This document shows positions 52,150 through 64,000 of a stretch of DNA of 64,000 bases, piece after piece; position 1 is the stretch's first letter, and the number at the start of each line of letters is the position of its first letter. Source of the DNA: Sphagnum magellanicum (taxonomy: Eukaryota > Streptophyta > Sphagnopsida > Sphagnales > Sphagnaceae); the NCBI GenBank assembly GCA_021904315.1, contig CM038916.1:15560065-15624064 (forward strand), written 5' to 3'. The notes beneath the pieces are model-generated. The model ran no database searches and was not told the DNA's origin. It saw nothing but the letters and a program-made list of their open reading frames with translations. The position numbers were made by a program, and so were the translations under genes.

Positions 52150-54350
52150 AAGAGGAGGTTGAAATGAAATTTTCATGTACCCCCCCCTACACCTAAGTCA
52201 AGAAAAGTGTGGCATGGCCTAAATAGAAATTAAAATGTTATAGGAGAATATGATGACACCAGTTGCACAACCGGTGCGCATAAGAATTACATTATGCCGC
52301 ATCGAATAAGAATGACTCTCCAATGTAATGTTTGACTAGTGTGTAGTGCTTTTGGATTTTCTCCCTCTAGTCAAGTTGAGAATGAGTGTTCTCAATTACA
52401 TACCCAAGCGTAGGAAAAATGGATTGAACCCAGGTGATCAATCGTACCATGTTCGTGAAAAGACCAGATCTTGTGTCACTCAAGCCTTCTCCAAATCCAG
52501 CCGTTGAAAATCCTTGACACTCCTAACCCGAAATGATGAAGTCCACGGGACCAAATGATTCCATATGTTTTTTTTGAATTAATTGTATGTCAGAAGGCAA
52601 GAAAGTGAAATTGGCCTTCCATGCAATGGTTGCAAACTATTGTGGAAATTTGGCTATGAGCTCCATCATTCTCGATGCCACCACTTGCCTTGTAATAGGA
52701 TCAATGTTTAAGTAAAAATACCTCCAAACCACCATCCTTGACTATAGTAGGGCTTCAAGACCTGTACCAATATCACCAAAGAATTCTAGTAATGTAATCC
52801 CCTCCTTAGGCAGTGTCCAGGTGATTAGTTGACGAAGTACTGGCTTAATCGATTCACCATGACTTTCCATGTTCTCAAAATTAGACAGAGCTTTGACCAA
52901 GGGCTCGTGGGCTGCTTTGAACCTCTGTAAAACCTCTAGTCTATGTTGAATGTCCGTACGAACCACCCTCAAGCTTTCAGTAGCTTGGGCGCAGCTGTCT
53001 CCTTTTCATCTCCCTCTATCCATTCGTGGCTAACTTGTTGGATGTAGGAAATGGCGTGTGCTTCCTTGAACATACAATGGTGAGCCATAGGATTATGGTT
53101 CCCATGTAAATCAAAGTTATGTATCCCCAGGTGGTGGCCATTAGTTTCCCAATCCACACAGTAGTACGCATGCTCAAACCAATTGTCAATTGTGAAACCT
53201 GGTGGAAATAAGGCCTCTTGCCTAATAAACACATTGTAACTAGTGGCATTGGTGACTAAACATCTGACCTCTAGGCAAAACTCTTAATTTGTACCTATAT
53301 TGAAGTTAAGTGCAATCAAATCAGAGCTTTCCCCAAGTACCTCCTCTATGCTCCCACTAGTGTTGCGAATTTGCCACATAGATTTTTGTAGTTTGGAGTC
53401 GAGCTTGCCCATCTTCTTGGCGAATTGAACTCCAAGAATCATTGGTTGGGCACATGTATCAAGAAGTACCACTCTGGGTATATGTCCTCCCACCTGGATT
53501 GTTGACTCAGTATTGTCGACAATGGCAACTCCAATGGCGATGGAAGTTCTCTCACTAGGCACCATTCTAAAAAATGAATGAAAAACTTTATGGAGAAAAT
53601 GGTTATCTTCAACGCCTTTGTTGAGTAACAAATCCACAAGTGAGATGTTTTTAGTTCCCTTCTAATATGTAGAATCAGAAGTAGGAGAGCCCACTAGTTT
53701 AATCATGCTAGAACTAGTGACCAAATTATAAATGCCATCTACAACACATGAGTCAATCGAGTGTCTCTCCAAGGTGTTGAATGGGACCCTATAGCATGTG
53801 GATCAGGGACTGGTAGAAGACTTAATGTAGTGTTCAAGGTATCCTTTAATATTACAATTATGTCCTTGGTGCTTAACTTCAAATCTTGAAAACTAAACAA
53901 CAGCGTATTCACAAGCTTTTGCGCCATTCCACGCATTTGAAGTTGACATTCCATAAGCTGATTAATGGAAAATTGTGTGTTTTCCTAATGTACATGTATT
54001 CTTAGGACACGAAAATTTGATGCCCTGGCAACTTGTGGTGTAGTAGTCTCTTCCCCACTCGCCAACAAGGTAGGTTCTTCTTCCGTGTTGAGAGGACGAA
54101 AAGATCGTGGCATGACTGCTTGAGCTCCTCTAGCCTTAGTAATAGGACTTGAACCAAATGTGAGTCCATTAATCTGAATTACCTGCCCAGTGGCAGAAAC
54201 TTTGGGTGCCATGCTATCCTCTTGTGCCGTGAAGTAGGAAGGGTAAGAAGTGTCAAATTTTGGTGTGAGACTAGAATTGTGTGCATATCGTTGAGGTGGC
54301 CTTTTCTGTTTTAAGGCCAAGACAGTAGTTCTGCGAGAGAAGAAATTACG
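52150..54350 (-). mobile_element. Ty3/gypsy-type LTR retroelement fossil with a C5-cytosine methyltransferase-like domain
   Basis: A broken, incomplete minus-strand element. From its 5' side it has a Ser/Thr/Pro-rich, gag-like region (54320-53740). A retropepsin-like protease segment follows (53637-53284, with a VVLLDT motif and a PMILG motif), then a linker (53232-52969). The last part is a domain with the marks of C5 DNA methyltransferases: LLEFFGDIGTGLEALL (motif I), YFYLNIDP (motif II acidic-residue region), GPVDFIISG and ECQGFS (motif IV region), then GYVIENT (motif VI-like). Reverse transcriptase, RNase H and integrase were not recognised in the window, and no long terminal repeats were identified. 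The coding has several interruptions, so the insertion is not young. It abuts Helitron-like sequence on one side and mitochondrial DNA about 400 bp away on the other. Retroelements carrying cytosine methyltransferases are published from Symbiodinium and the charophyte Klebsormidium. Confidence 0.65.
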
Positions 54351-54770
54351 CTCTGCACAGAAAGGACTGAAAACAAAATAGATATTTTTTTTTGTATTTT
54401 CCCACCAGAGCTCCGGTCTTGATGTAATACTAAGTTTGGCTATAGGGTTCTTTGAAGATTTGTAAGCGAGAGTTTAATTATATGGTAAGGATTTGAGGGT
54501 AGAGCTGATGGCTGTGAGAAGAGGGCCAAAACTCTATGTTAGTCGTAGCTCTCTTACTTTGTCAGGAAATTATTAATTGTGAGATGGCATCTTGGTTGGG
54601 TTTTGGGCGCAAATTGACCACTTTGATTGTTAAAATGGTCAAAAGCTGTGGTCAAATATTTGGTGGTGGCTCTCTTCAATTCTTTTCTCCCTTCTTTTAG
54701 TTTTTTGTTTTGGTAAAAGATATATATATATATATATATAATTTTATTTTTTAATTTTTATTTTTATTTT
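54351..54770. other. Sequence between the retroelement coding and the mitochondrial block, with (TA)10 at 54721-54741
   Basis: Non-coding DNA that may contain the retroelement's leader or terminal repeat. A (TA)n tract lies next to the presumed left border of the mitochondrial block. No primer-binding site or repeat partner was identified. Confidence 0.4.
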
Positions 54771-54925
54771 GCTGCGAAAAGAAAGAATATATTGTTATGC
54801 CTTGGGAGTAGATAAATTACAATATGCTCTATTCACGGCTCGCATTTCAGGTCATTGTTGTTTTTTATGAATTTATCGTCTAATTACATAATGATGGATC
54901 TTCGGCCTTATAATAAAGACTCTCT

Positions 54926-54998
54926 GGGTGTATAGCTTAGTTGGTAGAGCGTTGGGCTTTTAACTTAATGGTCGCAGGTTCAAGTCCTGCTATACCCA
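54926..54998 (+). tRNA. trnK: tRNA-Lys (UUU), mitochondrial type
   Basis: A full cloverleaf. The acceptor strands GGGTGTA and TATACCC pair at all but one position, the D arm is GCTTAGTTGGTAGAGC, and the anticodon loop is CTTTTAA with anticodon TTT. The T arm is GCAGGTTCAAGTCCTGC, and the discriminator base is A. It closely resembles land-plant mitochondrial trnK(UUU). In a nuclear location it would probably not serve mitochondria. Confidence 0.93.
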
Positions 54999-57099
54999 AA
55001 TCCTTTTATAGAAGTTATCAGTAATTTATTAATTATGGCAGTTTATACACACATCCAAATATAACATTGTACCTTTGGGGAGGGCTTGTATATTATGAAT
55101 AATTACGTCAAACCCAACAGGCTCATCAGGTTTGGAGCGGAAAAAACAATTTTTTTGTTGTTTTTTTACTCTTTCTTATTGAAAAAGAGAGAAGACTGCA
55201 GGTCTCTAAGCTTAGATAGTGCAAAACGCCTTTTTACTTTGCTCTTTTCTCATCAAAAGGCAAGAAGGATATAATTAAAGGGCGAAGAGGACGCCACAAG
55301 AAGCGACTCTGCCTTTTATATAAAAAAAGAGAAGTAAAATAGGTGTCATTGACTTTATCATATCATATAAAGGGGCGTAGCCTTGAGGACAGCTATTTAA
55401 ATATTCATATTACATAATTTGTGTAGTAATGCTGTAGTAAAGGGGTCGCTTGATAGCCACTGTAAATAACGGTATAAATATAGATCGACCTATAACTAAT
55501 GAAAATAAAGAAAAGAAGTGTTGCAATAGGTATTATAAATTAACAATTTTACAAAGGCACCGGGCTTATTGCCCTAGGTTTCCTCCTATTCTTGGCACTA
55601 AATAAATAACCATTTATCGGGTTCTCCGATAAGGTTGATTAAGTTAAAGGATCTTGTCATGATGGTCTACTTTGTTTTTTTCATTGGAATTCAGGAAAGT
55701 ATGAAACCTATAATAATGACCATTCATCCATGGCATCTGCATGTTAAGAATACAAAATTGACATACAGAAAAATGAAGTCAAGAAGGCCCTGCAATTTTG
55801 TCATCGGGATTATGGGCTTTTATCTTCTGGAAATTTCCTCTAGTTTCGGAAAAGTTTTGGAAATTCTCTGCATATTTGCAGGAAATTTTCAGATGAGCGA
55901 GGTCTTTTTTGAGTCAATTTTCTATGAATATATTACTAATATATTAGATATTTTATCTTCAGACATCTCGATATCTTAATATTTGAGGAAGGGGAAAATA
56001 GAAAGCTCCTGCAAATTAATTAGTATCTATCATTTTTGCGGGAAATGCTATGTTTTTGTTCGTTTAAGTGCTTTCGGCACCTCTTCGTTTTTTAGGTCGG
56101 TTTAAGGTTGGTGCGAGTGTCTTTGACATTCCTTTCTGTGGCCTCTTCATTATAAAATAACTGTATATATATTTTTTCAATTATCTGCCATTTCTAAGCA
56201 TATTTGCTTAAAAATATCTGCAACTATCTATCACAGGACCCATCGGAACTTTGAATTTGACCATGACGAGGTTCCACACTTGTAGAAATACACACATATA
56301 TATAGGCAAAAAACTAAAAGCAAGAAAGGTTGCCGCACCCACCCTCATAAGGCTGCACTAAAGGAAAAAAAATTTGGTACCGAGGCTGAGGTGCTGCACC
56401 AAAAAAGGAAAGCAGCGCCAAAGGCGCAGATTTCTTTTTTCATTGCCTTCTAGTTTTGTGTTGTTTTGTTTTTGCCGTTTTGTTCCGAAAGTCAAGTCCA
56501 GCAAGTTATGTTCTGTCAGTCCTTGCTGTTTTGTCTTGCAAGTTATGCTCTGTTCTATAAAAGAAGAGGGAGGCTGCAAGATAGGAGCATATACGAGCAG
56601 AGCTGGGCTAAATTTAGGAGCTGTTAAGATGAGGGTAGAACAGGGAAAAAAGGTAAGAATAAAAAGGGAAATTCATATTCTATACTAGCGATACTATAAA
56701 TACTTTTTTGAAGACTAACAATACCATACATACTACTTGAAAATAAATATTCCTTTACTCTAGTTTATCAAAAGTATACTTTAACCTCAAGGCCGGAGGC
56801 AGATTTCCATTATTTTCGAGTTTTTAAGTAATCTTTGGATCTACGTTACCATCTCAATTAAAGAAATATCCGTCTCTTAGACAAATTATCCAAATCGTCC
56901 CAAGATATATTGACTTATCTGCAAGCAATCTTAAGCTTATTACAGTTACTTTCATTTTGATGAAAATCAGCAATAAGTATAGCCAATACTTAGAAAGGAT
57001 TGAAAAGCGGTCCTTTTATAGGAGGTTTGGGTTTTTAATTAATTCAATTTTTTTAATCATATTAATAATTGCAATAATCTACTTCCTCGTGAAGATGTA
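54999..57099. other. Mitochondrial spacer, no gene recognised
   Basis: Intergenic-type mitochondrial sequence. An open plus-strand frame at 55635-55979 (114 aa) has no recognised domain. A short hairpin-rich GC stretch lies at about 56.3-56.6 kb. Confidence 0.4.
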
Positions 57100-57930
57100 C
57101 TATTTAAGATTTAGAAAATGAGCAAAGTCGAGCCAACAGGTTGTTAAAGGACAGAAAGGACTCGCAGTCGCGCTACAAGATTTGTGCGGCCTTTCAGAAG
57201 TAATAGTTAAGGTAAAGCATAATGTTATCATGGATTAATAACACTTCTTCGACTGCTCTCTAGTACAGAAATGGTGGAGACGACTGTGGCCACGGTCAGC
57301 GTTTTCCCTGTTACAAGTTTGAAAGTTTACTTTATTCTAAGTAATGCGGCTATATGCTAGCTAGGAAAAAGGTTTTCAATGCTGCCGCACAGAACATCAA
57401 TGACGTTATGAACAAGTTACATGTAGAAAGTCAGAAGCTATTAATAAGGTTGTGACTGCATAAGTTGAACAGATTGCCAGCAAGAGTAGGACTACTCCTT
57501 TACAAGTTACTGAGACCTCCCTAGTTATTACTGAAGTTTGCCTTGGACTGAATGTTCAAGCTGGGCAATTAAAAAAGAAAATAGGCAGTATTAATAATTT
57601 AGGACAGCACATTGATAACTTTCATGCAGGTGTCGGCATGGTGACAATTCTTGTTATAAGGTTAGTGGGTAAAAGACTCTTCGATAGTTATATGATGATT
57701 TGGGTAGAAATGTAGAGGCATATTTTATAATACAAAATAAAGCTAAAATAACGGACCTGCCGCCTGCTGCAATTTTGAATTTCCCTATAATAGCATCCCC
57801 AAGTCTTCAGTCGAATGTTGTTTCGGAAATTATTAATGCGGTAAACTTACTTGTTGACCCGCAGGCTTCATCAAGTAATATAGTAGTGCTAAATCTTAGC
57901 TTATTTGTTCTACGCTATTTCATGCATTAG
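57100..57930 (+). pseudogene. Interrupted unrecognised mitochondrial ORF
   Basis: Coding-like plus-strand segments separated by stops: QQVVKGQKGLAVALQDLCGL near 57.14-57.2 kb, then VTETSLVITEVCLGLNVQAG and LKKKIGSINNLGQHIDNFHA at 57.5-57.62 kb. VEAYFIIQNKAKITDLPPAA and FPIIASPSLQSNVVSEIINA run to a stop at 57928. Just upstream (56.94-57.12 kb) is a membrane-type stretch, LINSIFLIILIIAIIYFLV. No known mitochondrial gene matches from memory. Confidence 0.35.
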
Positions 57931-58064
57931 GGTATGAATTCTATCGTACCTGGAAATGACTTTCCTTTTCTATTGCTTTTCCTATTTTAGTTTAAATAAG
58001 GCTATGAGTTGGATCAAGATTAGGCGCGCTCCTGGAAATCAATTAGTTAGCTTGCATATGTTGC

Positions 58065-58090
58065 ATATATATATATATATATATATATAT
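58065..58090. repeat. (AT)13 microsatellite in the mitochondrial block
   Basis: A perfect AT dinucleotide tract between the two groups of unrecognised ORFs. Confidence 0.9.
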
Positions 58091-58201
58091 TCACCAATAT
58101 CATCTATCAAGATCTAATGTTCTTCTCAAGATGTCAATGATATTTATAAAGCTCCCGTCAAAATACCAGTACCCATAAAAATACTAATATCTGTAAAGGT
58201 A

Positions 58202-58800
58202 TCAGCATCTTCCTTTAAGGGTAACTACTTCTATTACAGATTGCAATGCTTGATAAATTATAATGAAAATACCAACAATAGTTCCAACAAAAAGAAGGGT
58301 AATAACGATCTTCTGTCCCATACCTATATAAATATTAAATAATTTACAATTATCACTCGCTTCCTTTATAACAAGTCGACTAAGTCTATTAATCTTTTTA
58401 TTATAGTAAGCATGATATCTTGGATCTTTTGCTGGAAATGCCATTTTCAAGATTATTGAGCGCGCCTCTTTTAGTATCAACAAGTATCTTAGAGGCATTT
58501 CAATCTATATCTGCCACCCTGAGATCCATGGCCTAATGGCATCTTTAGTTTAGCTATTTTGGGTAGTCATTTTTTCCTGTTTACTAACAAAATAGGCTTC
58601 TCGTGATTAAGAATCTTGGATTGATAATTATTATAAATATCAACAAAACTCTTAAAATACAAAAGTTCGCAGGAAGCGCAAATATGGAAGTCTATTAGTA
58701 GTTTTACCAATAAATAAAAAATCATGACTAGTGCGGCTAATAATATACTAGGAAAGTAAAGATTTAATAATAGCAATAATATTAGAAAAAGATGTGACAA
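58202..58800 (-). other. Two adjacent membrane-protein-like ORFs of unknown origin
   Basis: Minus-strand frames 58800-58567 (77 aa; LFLILLLLLNLYFP and LAALVMIFYLLVKLLI) and 58498-58202 (98 aa; IVITLLFVGTIVGIFIIIYQ) each have one or two clear membrane-spanning segments. They may be parts of one interrupted frame. They do not match standard plant mitochondrial genes, and they may belong to a mitochondrial plasmid-like or other foreign segment. Confidence 0.35.
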
Positions 58801-59262
58801 GATTCGGAAATAGTAATAAAAAACATAAACAGATATATACCTAATCCTCCAATTTACAAGAAATAGATGTATCTCTGCAAATAAATAAGTTATTAGGTCT
58901 TACTTAGTGATGTAGTAATAAAAATGAAACATAGATTTATTAATATAAGGGCGCAGTAGAGCGTGTTACCTGCCATATTAGGAAATTGAACATATAAATA
59001 ACACGACCACGACCCATTTTCAAAAAAGAGGCATAATTCCTTTTTCACAAATTAAGTATAACGTTCCAATTAATCGATAGATTGATTATATATATTAATT
59101 TTTTTCATAACATAATTAGCTTTTTTATGTTTTGTTGAACCAATATCTCTTTGCCATGACCTTTCAGGGGCGAGGCAGCGGCGGGGCTCCGCCCCTTTAA
59201 TGGACTAGGTCCTTAGAGGGCGGAGCGGGTAAGTGCTTAAGTGGCACCATCTGCTAAGACGT
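58801..59262. other. Spacer downstream of cox1
   Basis: No gene recognised. It holds a GC-rich palindrome-like stretch (GGCGGGGCTCCGCCCC) near 59.18-59.2 kb, plausibly a processing hairpin after the cox1 stop. Confidence 0.4.
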
Positions 59263-59631
59263 CTAAATGCTTTCTTTGATAGTTGGAAGTTCTGAAAATG
59301 TATGAAAAGCTGGAGGGCTTTTGACCATCCATTCAAGTGTCGTTGAATTTTGTTCAACAGCCCAAGGACTTGGAGCACACTTGTTTTCACTGGTTAAAGT
59401 AAGAAAAACCACTACAAAGAAACAAAAAATTCCTATTACAGAAACATACGAACCGAAACTACTAAAGGCATTCCATCCAGCGTAAGCATCTGGATAATCT
59501 GGAATGCGGCGTGGCACACCTGCCAGACCTAAAAAATGCATAGGAAAGAAAGTCAAATTCACACCAAAGAAAGTAATCCAAAAATGAATTTGACCCAAAG
59601 TCTCTGGATATTGAAGACCAGTTATTTTACC
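59263..59631 (-). pseudogene. cox1: cox1, last exon (mitochondrial origin)
   Basis: Cytochrome c oxidase subunit 1 is the catalytic subunit of respiratory complex IV. The 122 codons from [18 protein letters not shown] through [20 protein letters not shown] and [17 protein letters not shown] to ELPTIKESI and a stop match the plant COX1 C terminus without a break. The exon begins right after a group II intron at the site after codon 400, which predicts a 522-residue protein, normal for plants. It is labelled a pseudogene only because the surrounding window is nuclear. If the join is an assembly artefact, this is the working gene. Confidence 0.85.
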
Positions 59632-59678
59632 CGAGAGTAAGGAAAATCGGCCTTTTCTGTTCGATTTCCTTTTCAAAG

Positions 59679-59713
59679 AACCGTACATGACAGTTGCCCA
59701 TCATACGGCTCCC
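59679..59713 (-). ncRNA. Group II intron domain V (cox1 site 1200 intron)
   Basis: The minus strand reads GAGCCGTATGATGG, a GCAA loop, then a CTGTCATGTACGGTTC arm. This is the conserved 34-nt catalytic hairpin of group II introns, about 45 bases before the downstream exon. Confidence 0.88.
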
Positions 59714-59827
59714 CTTATTCTCCAGTTGGTATATGTTTTTAACTTGAAACCATGGGTGTGGCTCAAAGTAATCTTGTCTGCATAAAGTTTGTCATGATGA
59801 TGCCTGCACAAGGATTTTTTTTTTCGG

Positions 59828-60780
59828 TCAAGTACTGAGCCATCTAGTCAGTTTTTTCCTTCTGTGATTTAAAATGGAAAACCTGTTGATCATAGCTTGG
59901 TTGGCAATATGTATGAACTCAGAATCTTTTTTTTCTTGGCCCCTACTTAAGTCTTCTCCGGACTTTATCGAGTGCCCGATGTTTAGCGCTGCTCTTAATT
60001 GTAGGCGCATTTGGGGGATTTATCGTAAATATTTTCAGACCTAAGAAAAAGATCGATCCTATTTGAGATTATATAGGTTAAATTTTCTTTCTTTATATTA
60101 AACCTAATATTAAACCTAAGGAGGTCTTCTTTAAGGAATGATGTCACATTTTTATTATATGCTTCGCCAGAAATTGAAGTCCACACAATGATAGAGTCGT
60201 CTGCATTAGCATATATGGTGAAGGCGTACATAGTTTGGATCCTTATGGTCTACAGAGGTTATTCTTTCTTTCACAATCAGCTTCAACTGCCGTCTCTCTT
60301 TTCTTTCCAAAGCAATCAAGTTACCTCCTAGCTTCCTACGTTTTTGTTTGTTTAATTGGGTCATATTTTGGTATACTTTCATTTCCCGTTTCTTTCGACT
60401 TGAGCCCTTTTCCGGCTCGAGCTTCAGGCGCAGGATCTCTTCGTTTTATTTATGAAGGTAAATGTTGCACAGTAAGAGTGAAAGCGTATTTCCTTGTAAA
60501 ATGCCTGGGTCCTTAATATCTACTCCTACTATCTCAGCATTAAACATCTTATGCAATGTGTCGAAGAATCTTTGCTCATCTATAATCGTCGACATGATAT
60601 CCACCAACTTTTTACGACAGATGGTGTCATACATAATATTTTGCAATGTCAAACTCCATTATCCAAGGGGTCCCCCTCCACTCTTGTTTGATCTGTCTGA
60701 AAGCGGTATAACATAAATGATCAAGGCAAAAACCATGAGATGCCCTTAAGAATCTTGGCTCATAGATGGCTGCCAACACT
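59828..60780 (-). pseudogene. Broken group II intron reverse transcriptase/maturase
   Basis: RT motifs appear in order on the minus strand. AIYEPRFLRASHGF lies at about 60773-60732, WIMEFDIAKYY at about 60665-60630, and KMFNAEIV followed by DPGILQGNTLSLLLCNIYL at about 60547-60452. An active-site-like TIYANADDSIIV lies at 60219-60184, where YADD would be usual, so the YxDD box carries two extra residues (Asn-Ala). A stop at about 60628 and frame changes separate the pieces, and a stretch at 60235-60450 shows no RT motifs. The protein would have helped splice or mobilise its intron; this copy cannot be made as one chain. Confidence 0.72.
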
Positions 60781-61218
60781 ATTTTCACGGCCCCCTACAC
60801 CATTTTGTCTTTAAGATTCGCCATGGTTAAGGGCCGCTTTTTTACTTTATCGGGTTTTGGTACTAGGATGCGTCTGGAAAGTTGAAATTAAAAAAACCTC
60901 CTTTAGCTTTTCAGATGTCTAGTAAATCCATTTCATACTCATTTCCTCCAAGGTCTCTTTTTTAATGTTTTTCTTAGGTTTGATGTCTCCTGGTTTTGAC
61001 TTTAGGTGTTCATATATAGTAATCAAGATTTGGGGGTTTGAAATGATGTCAATAAGTTTCCTGTATTTTCCATCAATAAAACACTTACGTATATTGTCAG
61101 CTGAAAGACAATCTAAAATAGTCTGTAGACTCGCCTTAGTTATTTTCTCATAGAATAAGGCAGACTCAATATGCCCTACTTCTTCTTGAGAACTCTCAGA
61201 TAGAAGTCAGGGATATCA

Positions 61219-64000
<2,782 letters not shown>

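Overview
The window reads as nuclear DNA of a land plant, with a block of mitochondrial DNA at its right end. Host genes have spliceosomal GT-AG introns and sit in AT-rich, transposon-filled spacers. A glutathione transferase fused to hemerythrin domains is a gene type I know from mosses. The cox1 fragment keeps two group II introns at sites known from early-diverging land plants. Together these point to a bryophyte, lycophyte or fern rather than a flowering plant. I cannot name the species.

Layout. 1-11.2 kb is AT-rich spacer with diverged repeats and the C-terminal end of a dead hAT transposase (11.2-11.75 kb). 13.9-16.3 kb (minus) is an apparently intact four-exon GST-hemerythrin gene (513 aa). 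A GAC/GAA-rich repeat tract and a 30-base poly-G run lie upstream of it. 20.3-22.7 kb looks like a CACTA-type DNA transposon, followed by a Helitron-like Rep/helicase remnant (22.7-25.1 kb, minus). 25.2-34.1 kb (minus) holds two decayed host genes: exons of a VPS13/SHRUBBY-like lipid-transfer protein, and a gene for an unrecognised membrane protein. Several in-frame stops in them are explained by single C-to-T changes. 34.1-40.5 kb is mostly empty. 41.1-45.0 kb (minus) is an intact eight-exon tRNA pseudouridine synthase gene (647 aa) with telomere-like boxes just upstream of its start.

46-46.65 kb is a T-rich repeat array between two direct repeats. 47.4-52.0 kb (minus) is a Helitron-like helicase gene split by a 2.2-kb CACTA element. 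52.1-54.4 kb (minus) is a broken Ty3/gypsy-type retroelement that carries a C5-cytosine-methyltransferase-like domain. 54.8-64 kb is mitochondrial: trnK-UUU, a spacer with unrecognised ORFs, and the 3' part of cox1 (minus) with two group II introns, one holding a broken reverse transcriptase/maturase. It is either a nuclear insertion (NUMT) or an assembly join.

The two intact genes look like independent housekeeping or stress genes and nothing suggests that they are functionally linked. The points most worth following are the methyltransferase-bearing retroelement, the CACTA-in-Helitron nest, and the decayed host genes next to a Helitron.
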